From NCBI GenBank assembly GCA_021018995.1, contig CM037585.1:127190831-127254830 (forward strand): a DNA stretch of 64,000 nucleotides, written 5' to 3'. A program made the position numbers and the translations under genes. Below the pieces are notes generated by a model. The model saw nothing but the letters and a program-made list of their open reading frames with translations. It searched no databases and was not told where the DNA came from. The stretch's first letter is position 1. Every line of letters begins with the position of its first letter. Below, one piece after another: positions 45,722 through 55,946 of this stretch. This DNA is from Chloranthus sessilifolius (lineage: Eukaryota > Streptophyta > Magnoliopsida > Chloranthales > Chloranthaceae).

Positions 45722-46364
45722 TTTTATATTCCACACTTTCCAACTTAATATTATTTTTGCCAAGATAACACGGGAGTGTTATTAAAAAATCTAAATAATT
45801 TTATCAAGTTAAAACCATGCCACGAATTTGAAAGATAATTTAACACCCTATTATAGTTATAAATAAAATCAAATATGAGTGTGCACATGAAATTTCAAGG
45901 AGTAACTAAATAATTTATTTTATATATAAAAGATCCCCTCACTTGAGTGATGTGATTATATTCAATAACTCTAGCTCCTATTGGTTGCTTGACTTTACAA
46001 AAACAATGGAATTGTAGAGTCCTTGCACTTGAATTATAGAGTTGGAACTCTATACTCAAGTGAGATCACATGATCTAGAGCTTTTTCACATTTAAGGGCT
46101 CACCCTACCCTCTAAGGTTTTAGAAAAACATTTCAAAAATTAACTCTTTTTCCCTTATAAAATTTTCACGTAAAACTTCTGTCATTAAACTTTTGACCAT
46201 GAAGTAATAGTGCAAAAACAATGTTTTCTTTGTTTTTGTTTCGATGTTCCCGAACCAACTTGTGCATGTTGTTATGGCATTAGATTCTTGAATTAAGTGT
46301 CATGTGCATTCAAATGACTCCATAGAGTTCAACTCTACAACTCAAGTGTAGGATTTTGTTGCTA
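45722..46364. other. Spacer with inverted ACTCAAGTG words
   Basis: No gene. CACTTGAGTGATGTG near 45,940 and CTCAAGTGAGATCAC near 46,054 form an inverted pair, and ACTCAAGTGTAGG recurs near 46,341. Probably a small decayed inverted-repeat element. Confidence 0.4.

Positions 46365-46441
<77 letters not shown>
46365..46441. repeat. (TA)n microsatellite, about 75 bp
   Basis: Uninterrupted TA dinucleotides. Confidence 0.95.
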
Positions 46442-46445
<4 letters not shown>

Positions 46446-46665
46446 AAACAAACCCAAGCGCAACAAGTGACTATTGCTCTAAATAGCTCTCTTTGGAACT
46501 AATCAATTTCAGGCTTGGGTTGTGCCATCTAGAGCACTATCAAAGAAATTGATTTATGCTCCAAAAATAACTAGAGGAAATAACTCTTATACCTTTTTAA
46601 CAATATAAAATCTTATAATCAAATATTAGCATTACAACTAGTTAAATAAATACTTGGATAGACCC

Positions 46666-46758
46666 CTATAAATATAGTCATGTCACTTGAGTCAGCTAAC
46701 AGAAATTCACTCTATAAATATAGTCATGTCACTCGAGTCAGCTAACAGAAATTCACTC
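46666..46758. repeat. 46-bp tandem duplication
   Basis: Two copies starting CTATAAATATAGTCATGTCA, differing at one position (CTTGAGTC versus CTCGAGTC). Confidence 0.92.
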
Positions 46759-47066
46759 ATTTTGTAGAGAGAATATCTCTCAGCCCATAAACTTATGCCT
46801 ATAGGACCCCTTGGGAATGATTCCAAGATTAGTCTAACTTGTGATCCAAATGGAAATCATTTCAAGTGAGATCTCGTAAATTTCTTTTAAAATTTTTATA
46901 GCACGACCATGGTATCAAGTATCGGTTGATACCAATAAGCATCGATAATACTTACCAGTATCTTGGCCAATCGATACCGATATGGCCCTGATATAATATC
47001 AAGGTTGTATCGGTATCAGTATGAATATCGGGTATCGGCCGATACGGGTTGAGTATTGGCCGATAT

Positions 47067-49226
47067 TGTAAAGACCCATATTTTGAACCCGAGTTAGACT
47101 AACCTTGTGGGCGTATTCGGCTCGGCGATCGACGTCGTCATTTGTTTTGAATTATTATTTAGATGTGACTGTGCGGACGGATTCTGATTTACAGCACGTT
47201 TGGACCCTTGTGTGAAAGTCGTGCATCGACTTCAGTGTGCCACTCAAACACCGGACTTGAAATATTAAAAATAGAAGTTTAACACACTAAGGAGTGTGTG
47301 TGTGTGCTTAACACATGTGGGAAACTCATTATAAGAGAAGAAGTTCCTCCCGTTTTACACTAGGTTACGTTATTACTTAAGAAAGAAAGAGACGAGAGCC
47401 CAACCGCCTGAAACCTTAGCCGCATTTAGAGTCGTTTGATCGTCACGAAGCATTGCCATAAATCATCGTAAGAGATCTGTTCCCAAACCCTCTTCTCTAG
47501 AAAACTTTTTTCATTTGAGATCTATTAAACTTGGAACGAACTTGAATCAACATTGGGTTCATTTTTGACGTCTGGGAAAGGTTGAGATTATTGGGTCTGT
47601 GAACTAGTGGGATCGATTGGGGCGCAAATTGTCAAGGAAATCCGACGGTTTCGTTCCAAAAACTTTTGGTACGATTCTTTTTCAAATCGAAAAATCCTAG
47701 AGTTAAAGGTACGATTTTTATTGAATTTAATGATTAAAATTTATATATTAGATATGGGTTTTATATTTGGATTGGGTGTGTTTCGATTCGGGTGGAAGCA
47801 GGGCAAAAAAATTGCATCTTTATTTGAGTTTCTGAAACTCAGATCGCGCAGTTGCTGTAGCTCACGTGCGCGAGGATTATCATCGCTCGCGCAAGCAGTC
47901 TACAGAGTTGACTTGAGAAGTTAGACACTCGAAAAAGTTAATTATACTGTAGTCTCTATGCTCGCTCGCGCGAGTTTAAGTTACCGCTCGAGCGAGGATT
48001 ATCATCGCTCGCGCGAGTATCAGAGTATGTCTTTGGTCTATTTTTTATTTTCTTTCCGAATTTTATGGTTGTATGCTACTAAACTCGTAACATATGGTCT
48101 GTATTGGCGTTAGGTTATATCGTGGATCTTGATACCGTCCGTTAAGCATAGTTTGGACTCTGGTTTGTGTGAGACGTTCTAAGGTAGGAGAATCTCATCA
48201 TTATTGCATTTTATTTTAATTCGCATGGATATTTTGAATTAGAATCTTTGAACTTGCATATGTCATTGAAATCACGTCTGTAAACTAAAAATCTGATATA
48301 AACTCTAAAATCTGAAATCTAAACTATGTCTAAGAAACTTGCATTTGAACTATATTAGTATTTGCATATGTTTTATGATTCACCTGAACGACCCCTCAAA
48401 ATTTCCTGAATAATTTCCTGGCGCAAGTTACCCTCCTGAGTGTAGGGGTTTGTTGCATTCTGAAAAAGGGTTCATGAACAACGATGGTAGGTAGGGGTTC
48501 CCATCGGCTATGTTCTTACTCTCGAGATATAGTTAACTCGGAAGGTATTTTAAATTAAATAATGAATTACTGAACTTTGCATATAGAAGTTAGAGATACT
48601 AAGACGCTGAATATTTGCATCTGCTTTGAATCTATTTTCACCTATTTAGAACTTGATCTTACGTACGATTTTCTGTATTTAAATTCAGCCTTTTACCGCA
48701 TTATCTAGTTCTGACATATTATATTCTGAAATATATTTTAAAAATCATGTTGGTTAAAATACAATGCCGTTAATAATATTTTTCTACTGAGCTTTGTTGG
48801 TTAACTCACTCCGACTATACGTCACAGGTCCAGGTACTGATATGGCAGTTCAAGGTTGCGAGACTAATCCTGATTACGTATGCGAGGAAGAGCCTGAGGT
48901 TCCTCCTGAGGAGTATTTTTCGGCTTAGAATGTAGTTTATTTATTTTCTGTTGGCGAGAGTTTTGGACTTGGAGTTGTGGGCCCATTTTGTTGGATATTA
49001 TGGCTTTATGCTTGACTTTTGTTTACAGTTATAAACCATATTTCGGTGATGGTCGGCCATCATCGGTGATTCTGCACTTTAATTGCTTTTATATTTTTCT
49101 TAGCTTTGGTTATTTATTACGCTTTACTCTGATGTGTGCTCTGTTTGTCCGGCTTATCGTTTAACCGATAGATTGGCGAACCGGCCTTTCCTATACCTGA
49201 GGGATTGGAAAAGTCGGGTCGTCACA
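47067..49226 (+). mobile_element. Solo LTR, Del/Tekay-type, 2,160 bp
   Basis: Starts TGTAAAGACCC and ends GGGTCGTCACA, with a perfect 5-bp target duplication GATAT (47,062-47,066 and 49,227-49,231). It shares ordered blocks with the chromovirus LTRs: donor-like AAGGTAGGAG near 48,181, ACAACGATGGTAGG near 48,478, TCTACTGAGCTTTG near 48,782, a CACAG acceptor-like site near 48,827, an acidic frame and a GGTGATGGTCGGCCATCATC hairpin near 49,045. No internal region. Confidence 0.92.
47843..48018. repeat. CTCGCTCGCGCGAG palindromic cluster
   Basis: Several copies of CGCTCGCGCGAG and ATCATCGCTCGCGC, the most GC-rich stretch of this LTR, 1.2-1.4 kb before its 3' end. Confidence 0.88.
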
Positions 49227-49371
49227 GATATAGATAGTATCGGGTGATACCTCTTTTACTCGATTTTTTTTCAAAAATAAAGGTGTATCGAATTAGTATC
49301 GGCTGATACGCAAGGGTGATATGTATCAGTCCTCCATGGGCCGATATCCGAGTTGATACCTTGAGTATGAC

Positions 49372-50148
49372 TGTGTGATCCAAGATTTCTGAACATTAAC
49401 AGTAATAGTATTTAAACTTTGAGTTGTAAATGGATTTAAGGGGATGAGATGATGGTGGTTTGGACATCCCAAACTTAACATGGAATTTAAGTCACAAAAT
49501 CGTTAGGGATTAAAATGCCTTAATAAAGATAGTGATGAGCATAAAAGCTAAATATAAAAAATTATTAAAATATTAAAAAAACTAATTATAAAATAAATAA
49601 ATAAATAAAAGATAAAATACTTGATTAAGCCAATAAAAGAAAGTCAAGGCAGGTAGGGCAAGCTTGTGTGCACGGATACTGATTCGAAATTAGAATATGC
49701 AAGAAAATGGGGCTTTTGCTTCCGATTCCCTGAGATTGGACGGTGGAGATTGAGAGCTTGTTGTTGTTAAAGAAACCACCACTAGTGTTTTCATGGCAGA
49801 AAAAAATGAAAATACAAGTTTTGTTCTCTAAATTACTTACTTGAGGAGAGATTTCATAGTTTTAGCGTCTTCTCCGATTGAGCTGAGGTCGAACAGAGAC
49901 GATCAGCTCTAGGGTTGGATTGTGGCTGGGAAGTACAGGAAAAATGGCTTGAGAAAATACCTAAATCGTAGCTGAATCTACAAGAGCCAAAGAGATTTGG
50001 GAGAGATCTGCGAAAACGAGAGAGATTTGGGAGAGATCTACGAGAACATGGTTGGGGCGCGTGTGCTTAATTAGTTGCAAATGAGAGTTTTAAGAAAGAG
50101 GGAAACCAAATTAAGAGCGCGAGGGAAACCAAAGACACATTCATTTTG
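49372..50148. other. Spacer, unassigned
   Basis: No gene recognised. A short imperfect duplication near 49,990-50,046 repeats AGAGATTTGGGAGAGATCT. Confidence 0.4.
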
Positions 50149-50586
50149 CACGCTGGTAATGAGTTATGAAGCGAAGTGGCGGACATAGCGTCCATAGTCG
50201 GTTTTTTTTGTGGCAGTCATTTTGGTTGCGTATGGCATAGCTCTCTCTTAGTCCCCCGCCACAGAAGAGTTCACCTGCGTTAGATGGTTCCCGTTGTTGT
50301 TTTCAACTCCTTGCAAAAGAGGATTTAACTGCTCTGGCAGCATCCTCCCTGCTCTCTATTAACTCCCTACCAGAGCAAATAAAATCTACTCTAACAAAGA
50401 GTGAGTAAAGAGTAGGATAGAATTGCTGAACAGATAAATCCTGCATAAAATCTTGTTATGCAAGGAGTTATCAAGGAGAAGAGGTACCTACTAAAGCAGG
50501 TGAACTCTGCTATGGCCAGGGCTAACAGAGAGCTATCTCATACGCGGCCTTTATGTCCGCTGCTAAAAGCCCATTATTTTCTAGTG
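50149..50586. mobile_element. CACTA-like MITE
   Basis: The right end in inverse reads CACTAGAAAATAATGGGCTT followed by TTAGCAGCGGACAT, a typical CACTA terminus. The left end is a diverged inverse (CACGCTGG ... GTGGCGGACATAGCG). About 110 bp of subterminal sequence (CATAGCTCTCT, GAGTTCACCTGC, CAACTCCTTGCA) is inverted between the ends. It is 438 bp and non-coding. The expected 3-bp target duplication is not seen. Confidence 0.72.
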
Positions 50587-51132
50587 TACAAAAAACACAC
50601 ATCTTAATTATTCTAGCTGATATTAAAATGGGAGTCATTACTTGCACATGCGTTTCAAGTAATTGCACCAGATTGCACAGAGTTTAAAAGAAAGACTTGC
50701 AAGTTTTGAGACCTCTACTCATAGACATGAATCTTTGGCTGACATGTTCAAATGATGGATTACCACAGGACAATTTAAATAGATAAATATATGTCATGAG
50801 GATGATAGTAAACCATACTTTAATAGTGTAAAGTCAAAAGTTTAATTTAATGGTGTAAGATTATTTAAACACCTTTTTAGTATTGAAATGTTCGACAATA
50901 GCCATTATTCCCTATCTTGTTTAGGAGTTGGTATTAGGTACTAACCCAAATGTAGATGCTCTTGGTACTCGAGTCACCTTTTGGGATGCCTCATGATCGT
51001 GCCATTTGGAACCTCCAATTGTTCTGTGTGGTTTGACGCTCATGATCTCAAGACTTATTGTGTAAAAGATTAGGTCGAGAGACAATCTCCATAATTGATT
51101 CAAAGTAGTCAAAAGGCCATCTAAAATTAATG
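50587..51132. other. Spacer with decayed inverted-repeat element
   Basis: Text at 50,925-51,115 (ACTCGAGTCACCTTTTGGGA, GCTCATGATCTCAAGACTTA) resembles the MITE family of 61,190 and 41,290. A small open segment near 50,689-50,750 (ERLASFETSTHRHES) could be a coiled-coil scrap of a transposase, too short to name. Confidence 0.4.
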
Positions 51133-51165
51133 GTAACCCTAAACCCTAAACCCTAAACCCTAAAC
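51133..51165. repeat. Interstitial telomeric repeats (CCCTAAA)n
   Basis: Four perfect consecutive copies plus partial ones of the plant telomere unit. They are flanked by an inverted pair, AAAATTAATGG on the left (about 51,122) and CCATTAATTTT on the right (about 51,185). Confidence 0.92.
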
Positions 51166-51322
51166 GATTGGATTTACATGATAGCCATTAATTTTAGTTA
51201 TATGATGGAGATCGTTCTCAGGTTAGGGCATTATATATAGTGTAGATCAATTGGTCAGTGTCAAATCCTACATCCGTTGGAAATGGGGAGAATTGTTAGG
51301 AAAGTCCTTAACAATGCCTAAG

Positions 51323-51549
51323 GTCCTGATTGGCAACCCTTTTCAAAAAAGTAGTTTACAGGTGTTATAAAGAGGTGTATCACAAGTTGTCGCTCAAATG
51401 TTGTTTTTTCATAAAGGCCTTTCACATGTTGGAAATGGTGGTTTGAGAAGTAACATAATACCATTTTCAGCTAGAGGTGATAAATGTGTTTTTCACCCAA
51501 CACTTTTCCTTTAAAAAGTGCTTTTTAGAAAAGGTTGCCAAATAGGGTC
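51323..51549. mobile_element. Small inverted-repeat MITE, copy 2
   Basis: The end GTCCTGATTGGCAACCCTTT is inverted at the right (AAAAGGTTGCCAAATAGGGT), with internal similarity to 43,621-43,886. Confidence 0.72.
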
Positions 51550-51637
51550 TAAACTTTAGACAACTACTTTTGCTGCATACATCTGTAGTTTGTAGTAAGT
51601 GCGTATATTTTGGTTCTACCCTATCATTTTCTATATG

Positions 51638-51655
51638 CACACACACACACACACA

Positions 51656-51713
<58 letters not shown>

Positions 51714-51752
51714 GCATGGGACTCACTACCTACGAGGGTAGCATTTTAGCAC

Positions 51753-51785
<33 letters not shown>

Positions 51786-51830
51786 GCATGGGACTCACTA
51801 CCCATGAGGGTAGCATTTTAGCGCTACTTA
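51638..51830. repeat. Compound microsatellites with a ~70-bp tandem duplication
   Basis: (CA)n 51,638-51,657, (TA)n 51,658-51,695 and (GA)n 51,696-51,713, then GAGGCATGGGACTCACTACC followed by GAGGGTAGCATTTTAGC. A second TA-GA run and a second copy of the same text follow at about 51,755-51,825. Confidence 0.9.
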
Positions 51831-52205
51831 TGACCCAATTGGGCACCATGTCGCACCCAAACCAAGAATTGAATTCCATGACAACTTGCCTAAGGTAGAT
51901 CATGTCTCATCTAAATAAAATAATAAAAGAATGAGTTTTTTCCACTATTGAATATTAGGTGAAAGTTTGAAAAAATTTAATACACCATCCTTGAACTGCA
52001 AATCACGATATTTGACTTATTACTTGAAGGGCAAAAAAGTTCCAATAATAAGAAAAAAAAATTTAATACCGTAGCAAAATGGCAGGACCCTTAGAGGATG
52101 TGTTGCAACTCGTGATTACTTGTCATGTGACACATGATCTAGCACTCGAAGGTAGCGTGAGAACGCTACCTTCATAGGTACCATCTTTTTTCCCTTATAT
52201 ATATA
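51831..52205. other. Dispersed-repeat spacer before the Mutator element
   Basis: No gene. TAGAGGATGTGTTGCAACTC near 52,092 resembles text near 5,169. It ends in a short (TA)n that is the insertion target of the next element. Confidence 0.45.
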
Positions 52206-52325
52206 GGGAAATTTGCATTTTCGGCCCTACAAGTTCGCTTTTTTTGCAAAAACAACCCTATAGTTTAAAATTGTACAAAATAGGCCAGCTCCAAGCCAAA
52301 TCGTTTCCACATCAGCATCGACCTA
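52206..52325 (+). repeat. MULE left terminal inverted repeat
   Basis: Begins GGGAAATTTGCATTTTCGG and ends near CATCAGCATCGACCT. It matches the complement of 59,248-59,367 with about 20 differences. Confidence 0.92.
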
Positions 52326-52480
52326 TTTTTTCATTATATATATGTTTATTTTTCATTATTTTTTTGTCATTCATTTTTTCAATTCCGACTAAAGTAGGTA
52401 GCCCAGTAAACGACAATCGAGCACTGATAACCTAAAATCCTTAATAGCAAACATAAATAAAACACAAAACATCAGAAATT

Positions 52481-52668
52481 GTAAGATAGCGCCACAAGAT
52501 AGCATGTACTATTGTAAGATAGCACTCGCTATCTTACAATTGGGGACCGCTATCTTATGATTGCAGACGCTATTTTATGATAGTGCCCGCTAACATAAAA
52601 TAGCGGCCACAATTGTAAGATAGTGCCCGCTATCTTAAGACAGCGGGCGCTATTGTATGTTATCGTTA
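52481..52668. repeat. CGCTATCTTA palindrome cluster 1 (left subterminal)
   Basis: Alternating CGCTATCTTA and its complement (TAAGATAGCG) with spacers such as CAATTG, upstream of the transposase gene. Confidence 0.88.
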
Positions 52669-52752
52669 GCTAAAGTATCCTAAAATTAGTTAATGTATAA
52701 CATTTTTTTTCGCTAATTTATATTAGTTTTAATATTTTAGGATTAAATTGAT

Positions 52753-55430
52753 GTTTCCCTTTTTTATTATTTTGATGGCGTCTGTATCGACGATAATACT
52801 TACAACGGTGGACATCGAAGAATTGTCGTTATCACAGAGAAGATATCATTTGATCAATTTATACAGAAAATGTACAAGATAAGTAGGACTCGACCAGAAG
52901 AACATTCAGTTACACTTTCGGTCTCTTTGCGCATCGGGAAGGAGTTAGTATTTGTCGAATTGTCGAATTGTCGAATTTTGATGACCTTGCAAACTTATTC
53001 AAAGCATATCATAGCGGTGATAGTGTGATAATATCAAAAAATCAGTAACCTTCATGAAAATTTTATCATCTTTCGAAGAATTTCAACCATTCTAGGAAAC
53101 AAACGAGGATCATAAATATTATGAGGAAAGCGTCAGATTAGGAGATGATGACGGTACGAAACCAGAGCATTCAATTGAAAATGAAGGAATACGATTTGAA
53201 GAGGAGATCATCGTTGCACTGATGATAGTCGACTATAATTAAAATATGAATATAGGATTTCGCCCATACCGTAGGCCACGGGAGCAACCCTCTTAAGACA
53301 TTCCAATGAGAGAAGATTATGAGGATTAAGGATATTCTCCTCAACTGAATCCGATACATAATATATGTCAGCTTAATTTCCAATCAATAAACAATACATT
53401 AGAGTTACATCAGTGGGAAGCATTTTTGGGAGGCCTTAGTCTATACCAATGGCCTTCTGAATCAATAGCTTTAGAGCCAACGGTAATCGAGGCAACAACA
53501 CAACAGCCTGTCGTACCTCAAACATCCCCACCTCGGCTAACTGTAACCCAAACAACTCCACCTCAACCAACCCTACCTCGACGGACTCAACCCCAAGCAC
53601 GTAATAATCATCCAGTAGATGATAGTGATAGTGATCCTGATGATAATGAAACACCTCCCTCACCCACTTAGTGTGTTTATACTAATAGGGGAATTGATCA
53701 ACCTCTGGTGGACGAAGACTATGATCTTAATGACTCGAAAGGCGAGTATATAGATTCGGATGACGAGGAACTGTATGAAGGAGGGTCATTAACTGTTGGT
53801 CAGACATTCAGAAATAAGAAATTCTTTCAGAAAGCCCTTAAAGAGTTTATCTTGATAAATAATTTTTAAATTAAACTAATAAAAACTAACCCTCTTCAAG
53901 TTATGATGAGGTGTGTTGAAGTAGGATATGTTTGGCGAATACATGCATCGAAATTGATGGGTGTGGACATGTTTGCCATGAAAACTTTCCACCCAGAATA
54001 TATCTGCGAAAGCCAGCTTTCAGAAGCGGACATCACCAAGCCACGACATCGTGGATTACTTCCTTCATGAAGGATAAGTTGTTAAAGGGTTTTTATGAGA
54101 GTCTTGCTTCAATAATTTTTTATATTGAAAATAAATACGGTATAACAATAGATTACTGGAAAGCGTAGAGAGAAAAAGAGATGGATTAAATAACATCCAA
54201 GGTAGCTAAAATGAGCAATTTAAGATGTTACCGTCCTATCTCGCTGAATTAGAGCATAGATACCAAATTGGGACGCAAGCCTGATAATACCTTTCAGAGG
54301 TTCTTTTTGGCATTTGGACCTTGTATTAGGAGTTTTCATAACACTTTACGAAGAATAATTACGATAGATGAGACGCATTTACGCGGACAATATAAAAGAG
54401 TGTTGTTAATAGCTACAGGGATAGACGATAATAGATATTTATTGCCCCTGGCGTTCGACAGTGTACCCAAAAAGAACGAAGATTATTGGGCATGGTTTCT
54501 TGAACTATTAGGGAGTCGCGTAAACTGAGACTTTCAAGAGCAGTTTGTGTTGATATCAAACCAACAGAAGGGATTGATGGAAGTTGTGTAAAAAAAATTT
54601 CCTAATGCCTTTCACAGTTATTATATGCGACACCAAGCTTTGGATCTTTTTTATACATATAAGAATACAATCTCCCGATCATTATTTTGGGTTACTGCCC
54701 ATGCATTCTCGAAGGTCAAATTTAAACAAATTTTATGAAAAATTAAAGACTAACCCCCCCCCCCCATAATGTACAACATGGATTAAAAAAAATCAGTGAC
54801 CATTTCTAAGCGCGTGCATATTTTCTAAGGAGACATTATGATATGTTGACAACGAATATAACTAAAAGTATTAACAGTGTATTGAAGATAGCCAGGGAAA
54901 AATTGATCGTGATCATGCTAGAAATCATTCGCACGAAAGTAGTCGAATTCTACCTTCAGTATTAGGATGAAGGAAATAAAGTGATACATGTGTTGACACC
55001 GATGGTGGAAGATCACATAACACAAAATTCAGGGTAGGCCCATCGAAAAAATATTGTTTCCTATGGTTGCGATACATTTCAAGTTAGGCGGGGGGCATAC
55101 ACTCACAGTGTCAATCTAGATAAACGAACATGTACATGCCAACGTTGGATTATCATTGGATTACCATATTCACATGTGATCGCTGCATTATCGCGTCGGA
55201 ACAGGAAAAGTGAGATCCCCCAGTTTTGTAAGCATTGGTTTACCATTACCTTGTTTAGGAAAACTTACAAAGAACACTTTATTCCGACCGCTGATAACCG
55301 TCAATAGACTAAGGGAAGAGATCGAGGTTTTGCCTTAGCATAGAATACATCAAATCAGTCGCCCGAAGAAAATGAGGATTAGATTTAAAGGCGAAGTTTG
55401 ACCGCTAAGGTATAAAAATTATAACAAATA
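52753..55430 (+). pseudogene. MULE transposase (MURA-like), broken
   Basis: Readable in pieces: an N-terminal segment DGVCIDDNTYNGGHRRIVV (near 52,775); a Pro/Thr/Ser and Asp-rich linker (53,480-53,670); FRNKKFFQKALKEF (53,808) and VWRIHASKLMG (53,930) of the MULE N-terminal domain; the catalytic domain FQRFFLAFGPCIRSF and IITIDETHLRGQYKRVLLIA (54,290-54,430) with the first Asp; ISNQQKGL (near 54,555), where ISDRHKGI is usual, so the second catalytic Asp is now Asn; and a SWIM zinc finger CTCQRWIIIGLPYSH (55,131), where the third Cys of the usual PCSH is Tyr. Frameshifts include one at a triplicated GTCGAATT near 52,960-52,975. It cannot act. Confidence 0.88.
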
Positions 55431-55540
55431 CGAGCATAACCGTCGCTCGTATAAATTTGTTAGAATATGAAATAAAATAAAAAAATGGTGTAAATTGTCG
55501 CCAAAGAGATAATCAAAGAGTTGATTTTAAGATAATGGGA

Positions 55541-55755
55541 CTGCTAAGGTAGCAAAGCGGACCACTATCTTACCATAACGAGCCGCTATGATACCTTGGC
55601 GAACCGCTATCTTACCATAGCGATCCACTAAGGTACCATAGCAAACCACTATGATACCTTAGCGGACCGCTATGGTAAGATAGCGGTCCACATAGTGGTC
55701 TGCTATGGTACCTTAGCGGTCTGCTATAGTAAGATAGCGGTCCACTATGGTACCT
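55541..55755. repeat. TAGCGGACCGCTATGGTA palindrome cluster 2
   Basis: About 215 bp made almost entirely of direct and inverted GCGGACCGCTATCTTACCAT words, between the 3' ends of the two convergent genes. Confidence 0.92.
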
Positions 55756-55946
55756 TATAATCTATAAATTTATCAAAATATACAAAAAATATACAAAAAT
55801 TAATTCAGTAATTTAATCTATACAATTGTTAATTATTATAAAATATATAAAAATATAGAAATGAAAAAAAAAAAAAAAAAAAAAAATTACGTTCCACAAA
55901 GCTAAGACCTGAACGTAAACAATGAATGTCCGATTTTAGCTCTAAA

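Larger units (their letters stand above)
46908..49363. mobile_element. TATCGG-type hAT-like MITE (copy 3) split by a solo LTR
   Basis: Left part 46,908-47,066 starts CATGGTATCAAG; right part 49,232-49,363 ends GAGTTGATACCTTG, its inverse. The flanks AGCACGAC and AGTATGAC agree at 6 of 8 bases and both differences are C/T, so an 8-bp hAT-type duplication is plausible. The interior carries GTATCGGCCGATACGG palindromes as in the 40,959 copy. Confidence 0.75.

Noticed and set aside
53436..53663. Minus-strand frame opposite the transposase linker
   Set aside because: Antisense shadow of the Pro/Thr-rich linker of the MULE transposase.
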